From Auricularia sp. M13 (taxonomy: Eukaryota > Basidiomycota > Agaricomycetes > Auriculariales > Auriculariaceae), in the NCBI GenBank assembly GCA_037042915.1, contig CM073201.1:124001-188000 (forward strand): a DNA stretch of 64,000 nucleotides, in the 5' to 3' direction. The notes under the pieces were generated by a model. That model did not search any database and was not told the origin of the DNA. It was given only the letters and a program-made list of their open reading frames with translations. The translations under genes and the position numbers were made by a program. Shown here one piece after another: positions 22,787-33,258 of this stretch; the first letter of the stretch is position 1; every line of letters starts with the position of its first letter.

Positions 22787-24142
22787 ATGGAGGCGCTGCT
22801 CGCCGCTGCCGTTGTTGCTGCGCTGGCAACTGTGGCGCGTGCGCGTCTGATCTTCAGGCGACAGGGACCTGGAACTAACTTTACGCCGCCTGGTCCCCCG
22901 CACTTCCCGCCGCCGCCCCCTGGTACTGGAGCGTTCCCGCCGCCCTTCGTTGGAGGGAAACCTCCAAACTTCCCGGGCGCTGCGCCGGCGTTTCCTGGCT
23001 CATTCCCGCCGCACCCACCGTTTGGTTTCCCCGGCGGCGGCGTTCCGCCCAACGGCAAGTTTCCCGTATTCGCCGCCAAGTCGGGGGACGACGGCGACAG
23101 CGGCGGCGACAAGTCATCCAGTGACGAAAAGTCGAAAGACTCAGACGAAAAGGACGACCAGAGCTCGTCAAAGGATTCTAGCGGCTCGAAGGACTCGGAG
23201 GGCAGTTCGGACGGCGACGTCAAAGACAGCAGCAGCAGTAGCGACAAGGGCACGTCTTCGTCGTCGTCTTCGGACGGCAAGAGCTCTGGCTCCGGGCAGA
23301 CGAAGAACTCCAGTAGTGACGACTCTAGCTCGGGCAAGAAGAGCAGCAGCAGTAGCAGCAAAAGCGGCTCCAGCAAGGACTCTGACGACGATTCCGGTTC
23401 GGGCGACAGCAGCTCGTCCAGTGGCGGCCGCAAGGGCAATGCGACCACGTCCAACCGCGGCGGGGGTCCCAAACCGACTGGACCACCGGGCGGAGGCGGC
23501 GGCGGCAAGTCTTCGGAGAGCAGCACGTTGACGTCGCCGAACGGCACGCGGTCTTCTGGGTCGACGGCGTCGTCTACCCCGAGTGGCAGCGGTACCGCTC
23601 CCGCCGGCTCGCAATCCGCGTCATCCTCGCCGACGGGGTCCGAACTCTCCAGCGTAGCCAGCGCCAGCAGCCCGAACAACACACCTAGTCCCACCTCGCG
23701 CTCGCATCCCTTCCCGCTCGCAGCGGCCGGCGTGCTGGGCGGCATCTCGTCCTTCATCGTCGTCTCCGCGATCATCTGGGGACTGTGGTTCGTCCTCCGC
23801 CGGCGGTACAAGCGCCAGCGTCAGCATGGCCCGCCCGAGACTGAGGCAACGGCATGGGACTGGGACTTCAAGGCCACGAACGTCAAGGCTGCCAGTATGT
23901 CGGACGAGGAGTCCGCGCGCATCCTGACGATGCCCAGCTTCCCGAGCATGACTATCACCGAGTCGACGCGGCGCACGGGCACCGACAGCGGCGGGACGGT
24001 GCCGTTCTGGCTGCGCGCGGCAGAGCTCAACGTGCCGTACCAGATGCCTCTGGGGCGCGCCGCTGCGGCACCAGCGCGGGACGCGACGCAGCCCGATATT
24101 CAGGATTTCGCTGGAACGGAGTCGCGTGCCAATCGCTTGTAG
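22787..24142 (+). CDS. Serine-rich single-pass membrane protein
   Basis: A single-exon 451-residue protein. An N-terminal signal peptide (MEALLAAAVVAALATVARA) is followed by a Pro/Gly-rich segment (residues about 30-95). A long Ser/Asp/Lys low-complexity region follows (about 100-210), then a Ser/Thr/Gly stalk. One membrane helix lies at about residues 311-333 (GVLGGISSFIVVSAIIWGLW), followed by a basic stop-transfer RRRYKRQR and a cytoplasmic tail of about 110 residues with EATAWDWDFK. The layout matches fungal surface proteins with a mucin-like O-glycosylated ectodomain, such as stress sensors, but no WSC domain is seen. Ligand and role unknown. Confidence 0.82.
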   Translation: MEALLAAAVVAALATVARARLIFRRQGPGTNFTPPGPPHFPPPPPGTGAFPPPFVGGKPPNFPGAAPAFPGSFPPHPPFGFPGGGVPPNGKFPVFAAKSGDDGDSGGDKSSSDEKSKDSDEKDDQSSSKDSSGSKDSEGSSDGDVKDSSSSSDKGTSSSSSSDGKSSGSGQTKNSSSDDSSSGKKSSSSSSKSGSSKDSDDDSGSGDSSSSSGGRKGNATTSNRGGGPKPTGPPGGGGGGKSSESSTLTSPNGTRSSGSTASSTPSGSGTAPAGSQSASSSPTGSELSSVASASSPNNTPSPTSRSHPFPLAAAGVLGGISSFIVVSAIIWGLWFVLRRRYKRQRQHGPPETEATAWDWDFKATNVKAASMSDEESARILTMPSFPSMTITESTRRTGTDSGGTVPFWLRAAELNVPYQMPLGRAAAAPARDATQPDIQDFAGTESRANRL

Positions 24143-24350
24143 GCGTATACCGCTGACTTTCTGTGTGTGTTGTATCCCCCCTGTCAGTTATGCTTGGCTT
24201 CGCCGATACCATGTCGCTTGTGTCGCATTGAATATATCCCTTGAACGTTCTGACATGGTGCAAGATAGACTGTTAAGCTGATATTCTATTGCTACAGCAA
24301 GCAGCATCACAATACAAATACAAACAGTATAGCAACGCACAAGCCATTTG

Positions 24351-25657
24351 CTAGTTATGGAGGTCTGGGTGATCGAGAAGCCGCGAGCCCTCGCCCCACG
24401 GCAACAACGCGTCAGGCCCAAGTTTCTCACGGGCCAGCGTCTCACATAGTTTCCACACCTTCTCCGCGAGCTCCGCGTCGCGCGCAGCGTCCGTCTCGCC
24501 GCCGACCTTGCCAGGATCCGTGACATATGCGCCCTGGAGCTCCTTCATCTTTTTCTGCTGGTCAGAGTCAACATCGACGACGGCGGCCCAGAGCACGCCG
24601 AGTGAGCCCTCGTCCGGCGCGCGCAGCATGGGCGTCTGCAGCGCGAGCATCGCGCTCCCCAGCACGGTGCCGAACGCCTCCTTGATCTGCTGCTGGATGT
24701 CGGTTGACACCGCGCCCGGGTGCACGGAGAGCGCGAGGATCGCCTCGGGGTGCGGGGCGAGCGCCAGCTGGGCAAGCGCCTTGACGTAGAGGATCACGCC
24801 GAGCTTGGAGCGCGCGTAGTATTGGTCCGCGCGTAGGTTGGGGTCGTTCAGCTCGGCGAGGGAGGAGAATTGCGTGGAGGAGGGCGCGAGTTGGTGCAGG
24901 TTGGACGCGAGGGAGATGATGCGCGGCGTTGGGCCGCCGTGCGCGCTGTTGCGCTGGGCGGTCTTGCGCAGGAGCGGGAGGAGGCGGTTGGTAAGGACGA
25001 AGTGACCGAGTACATTGCACTGGTGCGAAGTCAGTAAGTGAGAACAGATCATTCTTGACATGAGAGACAGGGACTAACACCGAAGATTCGTTCGATGCCG
25101 TCGTCGTCAAGGCCGTACGCAGCGACCCCTACGCCGCCGTTATTGATGAGCTGAAATGATTGTGAGGTGAATTATGCTGCGATATACAAGAAAAATGGAC
25201 TCACGATGTCGAGGCGCGACTCCTCCTTCGCAAGCGCGTCCCCGACCTCCTTAACGTTACTCATCTTGCCGAGATCGCACGCCACGAAGCGCAGGTCGAC
25301 AGAACCATGATGACCGGGAATCTTGCGAGCGGCCTCTTGGATGGAGGACACGGCTTCCTTGCCGTTCTCTGCCTTGCGAGAGACGACGACGACGCGGGCG
25401 CCTGCCAGCGCTAGGGTCTTCGCGACTTCAAATCCGATGCCGCGCGTACCGCCAGTCACGATGGCCGTCTAATACGCAAACATTTAGCAAAATGCATGCC
25501 AATGAGCGCAGTGGCATAAACGTACGCGGCCCTGTAGCCCCTTGACGTCCTTTTGCTGAAAAGCCTCGCCGCCGGTCCAGCTGTTGATCGTGGATTGGAT
25601 GCGCTGTGTCGCGTTCGTGGTGACGGGACCAGTAGAGGTGCTCGTGCTCATGCTCAT
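24351..25657 (-). CDS. Short-chain dehydrogenase/reductase (SDR2)
   Basis: Four exons: 25657-25526 (44 codons from MSMSTSTSTG), 25468-25205, 25150-25079 and 25019-24351. Exon 2 opens with TAIVTGGTRGIGFEVAKTLA, the TGxxxGIG cofactor motif. Exon 3 has LINNGGVGVAAYGL. Exon 4 gives NVLGHFVLTNRLLPLL, RIISLASNLH (catalytic Ser region), YYARSKLGVILYVKAL (YxxSK active site) and ALSVHPGAVSTDI. Total 332 codons before the stop, usual for retinol dehydrogenase/WWOX-like SDRs. It is probably cytosolic. A second in-frame Met lies two codons after the first. Substrate not predictable. Confidence 0.87.
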
Positions 25658-26594
25658 CCTTGGAACGAAAGATACGCAGCGAAGAGTGCGGAGCGTGCAC
25701 AACATGGTATTTAAGGGGTTCTGGTCGACCGAGGGCGTCTAGGCTTTGTACTAACGTCATTATGACGCTCTTTGGCATCTAGAATTGATCGCGCACCTTC
25801 ATTACATTGACGCGAAGGACACGGAGATAGGATGAAATCTGCGCGGTGGGTGCGCAAAGTCCGGTGCCACGGCCTTCGTCGGGGATGTCGCGCGTGGAGC
25901 GTGGTCAGCACAGTCAACACCTTCAATTGGGGAGCAGAATAATGAGCTGTAGCGCTTATTGATGAGCAGTTGTAGCCAGCGGTGGAGAGTTGAGCGGGCA
26001 AACATGGTTTTTCCAACTCAGCTTCGGAGCGTTTTCCTTCTTGCCTTGCGACCCACCTGCGACTAAAAATGAGATCCACAAGCTTGCTCGTGCTCCCAAA
26101 ACGTACCTTCGGCGCCATTTCTGTGTGGTTCCACTGTTGCGCCACCAGGGTGAATTCTCGAACGCCACTGCCACCTTTCCGCCGGCGTGCATTGTCTCCG
26201 TCTTTACCACCGGATCGTGGCGCTGCGGCCAAGTGCACATGGCGGCCTCCAAATTAATCGAAATCCCGATAGCAATGCCTTGCCATCAGCTGCTACCCTG
26301 TGTACCAGGGATGCAACACGATGCAGATCCATAGGAAACCCAGGTTCAGACAGTGGCACTGCTACCGCGGCACTGCTCAGCGTCCCACAATGGATAACCT
26401 GTCCATGATTGCGTCGGTCCGAGTTCTGTTTTTGGTCTGTTAGTTCAGCAATCTCAGATATCGATCTGTCGCGTGCAATATTGCCTAACCAGCCAGGGGT
26501 TCTCACGAGTCGCAGTGGCCGTCCGCCCCGAGCGCTCACACCAGCCTGATTGCCGATCGCCTGGCCTATCCCTTACATTCCGATGCCCGCTTGC
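25658..26594. other. Spacer between SDR2 and F5
   Basis: Small unrelated ORFs on both strands at 25711-26539 show no family motif, repeat or RNA gene that I can support. Confidence 0.45.
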
Positions 26595-26600
26595 TATATA
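26595..26600 (+). promoter_or_regulatory. TATA box of F5
   Basis: TATATA, 116 bp before the F5 ATG. Confidence 0.45.
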
Positions 26601-26715
26601 CTGCCCCTAATCTGGGACAGGGCCTCGCGGTTCTAGCTCGCCAAGGTGCCTGGACGACAGCTTCGGTGTACTGGACTTTGGAGGACGGCCGGCGGACACT
26701 ATTTCTCTGCACGGC

Positions 26716-28355
26716 ATGGCTGACTTGGACCTCGCTGAAACGATCGCGACTTTTCAAAGCCTACAAGTGCACAAGGTATGTCGTTTCCTACAGGTCTTGG
26801 TCAATAACTTGAAGCTCGCAATACTAGTTCCTCGCCGGTGAGCTACACTCCGTTCAGCGACCTCACCGATCATGAACTAAACGATGTCCGCGTAGCCGCT
26901 GTAGCAACATGTTTCGTACGCCCATCCTGCCAAAAACCCTGCTGTAGAGTCCAACTCTGACTATCGCTCAGATATACGACTTCCTCACGATGCTGGACGA
27001 CGAGATCACGTTTGTTTGGTCGTCGCTGTCGGGCTTGGCAGACGCTTTGTACTGCGCGACGAGGTATTCTGCGGTCCCAGAGATATGCCTTTATTTACTC
27101 TGTAAGTTATGTGGTTCGAGTTCTCGCAGTCTTGGACTTATCACGCTGCAGTCTACTTTGGGAATCTTGACACTGCGAAGTGTAAATTGGTCGCGGGTTA
27201 CCTGTCCTGTACGTGTAAGCTTGTCATCCCTTCGGACCTGTCAGTGCTGACTGTTGATTATGCTCGCAGTTTCATTTAGTATAGGAATGCTTCTCAGCCA
27301 GGGTGCGCTTAGCGTTGGAACACGCGACGCTGAGCTGCTTCCTTACCGGTTTGCAGGCATTGTCACCTTGCGGACATGGGCCATATGGAACGGCTCGCGC
27401 GCAGTACAGGTGGCGTCTGCGCTCAGCTTGATCGTCATCTGCGCTGTCATTTCCTACCTCAACGTCGCATGGACTCTGGGGACGCACTGTGAGCTTGATA
27501 TCGGCGGCGTTATTGTGATCTATTCTGACCTGGTGGATCGCGGTGAAGTCCCAGCTGTTCCCCATCTTCATTCGTGTTCAGTCGCAGAGCCATACAAACC
27601 GATGGTTGTGGGATGGGTACTCCTTTCGGTCGGAGATCTCGGTGAGCTCTACGAGTTGCAGTGACATTTTCGGTGATCCAGACGACTGGGAACTCATCAC
27701 GCTATCAGCTCTCCTGTCCCTCACTGTCGCTAAAGGGCGCAAACAACGTTCGCACTCGGACCCATACCTGTAGTTCTCGTCTATTAACGTCGCCCGCGGT
27801 GACCAGTTCGGCCGGATTCGCCTCGTCTGGTCCGTCTGCTTTATCGCGACGGTACGCCAAGACCATAGTTTGGTTTACCATCTCATCTTCTCACGATACA
27901 CCTTAGCCTTTACCTTTTTCTCCCTTACAGTAGGTTCGTCCCATCGCTCAAAGGATTGAAGCTGCAAATAGCTGGCTGACTAGACCGCGGTCATAGTATG
28001 CGCGATTGCGGCACTTGTGGTTAGCATGGTAGCTACGGTACGCTCTCCGGCTCAAAACCACGCACGGTCCTCTGGCGCTAACTCGCACATTATGCCGTCA
28101 AGGCGCACTTTCAGAGCCTGCTCGTCGGGTCAGTCCAGGACCACCCCGCGAGCTTATTACAGTATGCTAATACTGCACTGCTGGCACAGCTTCGAACGGA
28201 TGTTCAACTCGATCCTCGCCAGCCGTATCATCATCAACCTCCGCGCTTCAGCGCTGCGGGAAGAAGACGTGATGTCCGATATTGATCATGAGGTGTCGCG
28301 GGTTGTGTTTGCGCAGCGTACTACACGTACCGAAAGATACAGCCATGGCCAGTAA
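26716..28355 (+). CDS. DUF6533 seven-helix-type membrane protein F5
   Basis: The ATG at 26716 starts MADLDLAETIATFQSLQVHK. A 10-nt microexon (26828-26837) gives FLA and is followed by AVATCF. The DUF6533 exon reads IYDFLTMLDDEITFVWSS. Then YFGNLDTAKCKLVAGYLS, FSFSIGMLLSQ, IVTLRTWAIWNGSRAVQ, EPYKPMVVGWVLLSVGDLG, ALLSLTVAKGRKQ, DSPRLVRLLYRDG, AFTFFSL, VCAIAALVVSMVAT, DHPASLL and FERMFNSILASRIIINLR. Stop TAA at 28353-28355. Every join holds phase, so the gene appears intact. F5 diverges more from F2-F4 than they do from each other. It is head-to-tail with F6, 329 bp away. Confidence 0.8.
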
Positions 28356-28570
28356 TGTCCATATATTTTTATTGCTCTTTCTTTGCCCACTGGCATCGTC
28401 GGCTGATCCAGAAAGCCTCAGAAAGTCGTCTTTGATTATTAAAAGCTCGGTCTCCCTCCGCTCCGTCGGGTGCTAACGCGTTCACATTGTCACTGCAGAA
28501 GCACGGCGGAGGTCGCGTGCAATTACAGTCGGCTTCTTGTGGCCACAAACAAACCGCAGGTTACTTTACG

Positions 28571-28598
28571 CGCTGAGCGCCGCCCCGGGCGCTCAGCG
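28571..28598. promoter_or_regulatory. Perfect 10-bp inverted repeat upstream of F6
   Basis: CGCTGAGCGC and its exact inverse GCGCTCAGCG, separated by 8 nt, lie just upstream of the F6 TATA box. It could be a dimeric factor site or a hairpin; nothing else supports a role. Confidence 0.4.
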
Positions 28599-28615
28599 TT
28601 GGGTCGGCTTACGAT

Positions 28616-28622
28616 TATAAAA
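28616..28622 (+). promoter_or_regulatory. TATA box of F6
   Basis: TATAAAA, 63-69 bp upstream of the F6 ATG. Confidence 0.55.
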
Positions 28623-28684
28623 GTACAGCACGGGAATGCAGGTCGTTTCCCGCTCTCGCGCAGTCTGTGTCGACCACCATTACG

Positions 28685-30349
28685 ATGGACCCACCCCCTG
28701 AAGCGTTGCTCACGACGCTCCTGGCGTCACATACGTACAAGGTGTGCAACTTTCTCTCGCAATGTGAATTACATGCATCTTCTAATGCCCAGGAAGTACA
28801 TCTATGGTAGCTCGCGTTTCCCTTCAAACCGCGCAACCCACGCTGAAACGGAGACTATCGAGCGTGCAAGGCCACTTTATTTGTCCGTTTCCCAGGACCG
28901 CAGTATGCGGAGACAGGTTGACACTGGACTGACAGGACGTTGGCAGATATTTGACTTCATAATCACCTTCGGCGACGAGGTCGAGCTTATCTGGTCTCGT
29001 TGGGGGCCGGTGGAGCTGCTGTACTATGCCGCTCGCTATAGCGCGTGGCCAGAGGTGCTCATGGAAATATTACGTACGTCGCGATACCGACCCGGTGTCC
29101 GAGCTCCACTCGTTCCTCACAGCATGGAATCTTTCTGCAGTCTGGTTCGGGCCATTGGACGCATACGGTTGTAACGCTGCCGCGGCATACATCAGCTGTG
29201 AGACAGTCGGATTGCTGCGGTCGTTGTGTCTGACTGCGCTCGTAGCATCACTTCAGTTCGGCATGGTCCTCGGTCAAGGTGTGTGGCATTTGACGTGGAC
29301 ATTTGATCACTCAAACAAGCATTGCAGCGATCATTGTTTTTCGCACGTGGGCGCTGTGGAACGGCGCGCGGTCACTTCAAGTTCTCTTCTTCGTCGCTCT
29401 TATTGCGATTATTGGCACCTGTGTATACATCGAGATCGCGTGGACCACCAACACCAAATGTATGCTTGTATCTCACTTGACTTCAGGCGGACGGCATACT
29501 GACATCGACGCAGTTCAGCAGTCCAATGACGTTTCACCACATTTGCAAGGATGCTACGCGACGAGCGCGTATAACGAGGGATATTTGCCCTGGCTCGTCT
29601 TTACTTGCGTGGATGCCTGTGCGTACCTACCCGCTGGGGTCCGGACTGCTGACTCAACCCGAGGCTCTTCTTCCAGTATTGCTTGTATTGACCGCGGCGA
29701 AAGCACTGCAACATTGTATGTTACTCTCTCGGCATGATCACCACCTTCACTGATGCGCCGTCCAGTCCGAAAGGGAGCAATGCGACTCACAGCTGCATTG
29801 TATCGCGACGGTGAGTTGGAAGTAATTTTCGCACTGCATTGAATGGACTTTGAACCACGCAACTTTCTCCAGCCTTTTCCTACTTCTCGTTCATGCTTCG
29901 TAAGGGACTTCAAAGCTTATAGTTCCAACCTTCGGCTTATAATAATGTGGCGCATCGCAGTATTCGCCACGGCCAACATTCTAGTCTGGAATCTGGCACC
30001 GGTACGCGGCGACGCCCATTTCCATCATGATCGCTCTCAGGACTGACCTGAAAGCGAAACTTTACTCTAGCCACAATACCAACTCTTAATCGTCGGGTAC
30101 GCATTTAAATGCACAGCCCTTGACAGCTGAACGTGAGGTTGTATCAGCTTTGCGAGAATAATCTACTCGACATTGGCGTGCCGTATCGTGCTCAATCTGC
30201 GTGTCGCAGCCAAATCGCCCGAGATGACCAGCGGACAACTCACAACGGACCACCGCCTCAGTTTCCGTGATGCCGCGGGAGACGAGGAGACGTTCGCAAT
30301 TGAATGCGATACCCGCTCGGAGTTGCCAAATAGGCAGCCTGAGAGGTAG
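28685..30349 (+). CDS. DUF6533 seven-helix-type membrane protein F6
   Basis: MDPPPEALLTTLLASHTYK starts at 28685. Keeping phase requires a donor at 28744 and a 14-nt microexon at 28793-28806, leading to YACKATLF. The core exon reads QIFDFIITFGDEVELIWSR. Later exons give WFGPLDAYGCNAAAAYIS, SLQFGMVLGQ, AIIVFRTWALWNGARSLQ, CYATSAYNEGYLPWLVF, LLVLTAAKALQH, ALYRDG, AFSYFSFML, LFATANILVWNLAP, PQYQLLIVG and FARIIYSTLACRIVLNLR. Stop TAG at 30347-30349. It is intact by these joins, though the first donor is weak. It shares FGPLxxxxC with F1 rather than the FGGYHAC form of F2 and F3. Confidence 0.77.
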
Positions 30350-30475
30350 ACTGCGGCGTTGTTCGGCACACTGTATTGTACGGTACTTAAACATGTAGCG
30401 CAGGATCCCACGCGGCGGCGGACGTTAGGACTACATCGTACTACAACTCTATTGCACGGCCAAGCCGGGCGAAGT

Positions 30476-32721
30476 TCAACGCAGTCTCGCTTTAACGTCC
30501 CGTGAGACTGCCCTGGCAAGTTCCACGAAGAAACCACGCGTCTCCCAGACGGGCAGGATGCAGCTCGTTGCGGCGCTCGCGAAGACCCAGAGGAACGAGA
30601 CGACGACCCACGCAGTGAAGAAGGCGCGCGAGAAGACGTAGTGCGCGAAGAACATCGGCATGGGGATCAGGAAGTCCATGATGAACGTCAGGACGAACGA
30701 CGAGACGCACGCCAGGGTGAACGCGCTGCGCAGCGTCTTGGCGTCGTCGGTCACTGAACCGCTTTCCTCGGATGGTGAGTCGCGCTGCTGCTCGCTTTCC
30801 TCTTTCTCCTTCACCGCGACGTCTGGCTCCACGGTGACAGTGGTTCCGTCCGAGGGCGCAACTTGAAGTTCGTCTGTCGACGCGTTGATAGCCCGAGTGA
30901 CTGCCCAGTCAGACTCGCCCGGCCAGATCCACGACACGGCGACAGTGACGAATAGGCCTATAAGAATGGCACCAAGGTTGCCCGCGAGGGTCGGATACTC
31001 CATGCCCGTAGTGGCAATAGTCAGCTCGCCATACAGCCGCTGCGCCGTGACGAGCCACGCAACGAGTCCCGCCGCCAGCCCCGCTAGACACCCGGCAATG
31101 GCTCCGGCGGCCGTCTGCCCGCGCCAGGTGACGGCGAAGGCGGCGGGGAAGACGGCGCCACCGATGAGCAGGCCCATGACGAGGAACAGCCAGCCGAGGT
31201 CGATCCCGATGGCGTTCCACACGCACGCGAACACCGCCATGGTGAGCCCGAAGACGCCGATCATCCGGTGCGAGACGGCGATGAGCTGCGCGGGCGAGGC
31301 GCGCGGGCGGATGTAGGTCTTGTAGACGTCGAACGTCAGCACGCTCGACACCGCGATCAGCTCGGCGCTCGCGCAGCTCGTCACGGCCATGAAGAGCACG
31401 ATGAGCAGCGCGATGGCGCCGCGCGTGCCCAGCAGGGCGGATGAGGAGAACGCTGCTGCTAGGCCGCTGGAGATTTGCGCGTCGCTGGGGAGCAGGGGGT
31501 AGGTCGGGAAGATGGGGTTGGAGACGAGCGCGACGGCTGCGAGGCCCAGTGTGCTGGCGAAGCCGAAGGGGATGGCGAACCAGGCCATGCCGCCCAGGAT
31601 GTAGGCGTGCACGGCTGTCTTGGGCCGTGAGGCGATTGCGCGCTGCCAGTAGGCTTGGTCCAGGAAGACTGTTCCTGAACCGCTGCACAGTTGGATAACG
31701 CCTAGCTCGACGCGGGATTAGCAGGGTAGCTGTAGCTGCGAGGACGTTGGATATGCACGCACCAAATACTAGTGCGAAGTTTGACTTCAACGTCAGGTAG
31801 CTGCCTTGGATGTTGCCGGCGACTGGAATTCGGTTGGCGGCGGCGTTCAAGAGATCGTACATCCGCGACGGCGAGCCGATGAGATCGTTCGTGGTATAGA
31901 CGTTGAACATGAAGTAGAGCATGATGACCATCAATATGAGCGTGTGCGAGTAGTCGCCTGCGATGCGAGTGCCAAGTGTTCAGCTTCAAGTTTGTACGAT
32001 GGACGAAACAGCCTGACGCGTTGCACTCACATAGGAAAGTCGCACGCAGTCCACCGAGGACGACGTACGCGCAAACACCCACGGGTATGAGGAAGATGGC
32101 GGCGTAGACGTTCATCCCTGTTAGACTGGCCACGACGGCGCTGCCGCCCAGCAGAAGTTGGCTGCCGACGAGGATGTTGGTGAGCAGGGCGAAGAAGATG
32201 AACACCCAGTGTGTTGCGGCGCCGTAGCGCGCGTAGATTATTTCTAGGTATGTATGGCATCTAGGAGCGTTTTGCTTCACTGCGTGCGCGAGTAAGCGTC
32301 GTTGTGAATTGGCAAAGGTAAGCTAGCCTTTGCATGCGAGGACTGAAAACATCAGGATCTGGACTGTCGCCCCAGCGGCGTACCAGAAGGGCCCTGCGAC
32401 GCCGTATCTGTAAGCGACGGTGCAACTCTGAAGGAGGGTTGCCGCCCATGTCCATGCGCTGACAATTCCGCTGGCTATGTTCGAACGTGGCATCACTAAC
32501 GGTCATGGTATGAATCATGCGACCATCTTACCAATGAGGCCCGGCTTTACATTGCGGCTGGCAGTGTTAAACTCCTCGCTCTGCTTCGTGGAAAAGCGCG
32601 TGTAGCGGTTCTGGAGGTAGGATATGCCGCTCATGAGCATCGCGAAGAAGAAGCCGATCCCGACGACGACGCCGTAGCCCGCGGCTTGGGGTAATGCCGT
32701 CGCTGTCGGTGCTGAAGACAT
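30476..32721 (-). CDS. DUR3: DUR3-type urea/sodium:solute symporter, copy 1
   Basis: A plasma-membrane symporter of the SSS family, predicted to take up urea or related nitrogen compounds with Na+ or H+. Exon 1 (32721-32532) reads [18 protein letters not shown] and [20 protein letters not shown]. Exon 2 (32474-32328) reads [20 protein letters not shown]. Later exons carry [80 protein letters not shown] and the last exon [20 protein letters not shown] to the stop at 30476. Roughly 15 hydrophobic helices and an acidic cytoplasmic loop near [12 protein letters not shown] are expected. The second intron has a GC rather than GT donor (32327-32326). It is tandem with copy 2, 537 bp away. Confidence 0.88.
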
Positions 32722-33258
32722 GGAGGTGGAGAGGGGGCGCGGTGATAAGGAAGGGCGCGTATACTTGCTTTAATAGGAGCCTATCTTCATTGCTGCCGAG
32801 GCGCGGGGTCGTCGCCTGCCGTGAACGGTTTGATTATTGAATACTTGTGCAAGCGCCAGCGAGCTGGGCGGCGAGGATGCATTGCTGCAGCTGATATGTG
32901 AGACGCGCGGGAGGTATACTTAGCGTGAGTCTGGGTTAAGCATCATTACCCTTGCGGTTGGGGAAAAAGTCACGGAGATGACCGGTCCGAACCTTGTCTG
33001 CTGCCGTCGTTCCACGCGACGAAAAAAAAAAAAACCGGGAGGTGGGTGTGCAGTTGGGCATGACCTCTAGTGCTCGCTACAGTCTTGGGTACAGTGCATG
33101 CAGTTTTCAAGTGTGGCGCGCACTGCGGCCGGTTACGTGATCACATTCCAGATGTGAACCTTATGCAGGGTGCAATGTATCCAAGACAGTAATATGGTCA
33201 CTGCATGACTCTCTGGAGCGGGCCACAAGTCGGAGCGGCGAGATACGTGAAGCTCATC
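32722..33258. other. Spacer between DUR3 copies
   Basis: Promoter of copy 1 and 3' flank of copy 2. It holds a 12-13-base A run near 33021 and the conserved block at 32964-33014. No gene. Confidence 0.6.
32964..33014 (-). promoter_or_regulatory. Conserved upstream block, DUR3 copy 1
   Basis: About 50 bp matching 35734-35784 upstream of copy 2, with GACCGGTCCGAAC at its centre. It starts 243 bp upstream of the ATG versus 241 bp in copy 2. The two promoters are otherwise poorly alignable, so the block may be a regulatory site. CGG-A-CCG resembles a zinc-cluster factor half-site pair; that reading is inference. Confidence 0.55.

Noticed and set aside
22717-23811. Long minus-strand ORF over the serine-rich membrane protein
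   Set aside because: Antisense shadow of the Ser/Gly repeats; the plus frame has signal peptide, helix and cytoplasmic tail in the right order.
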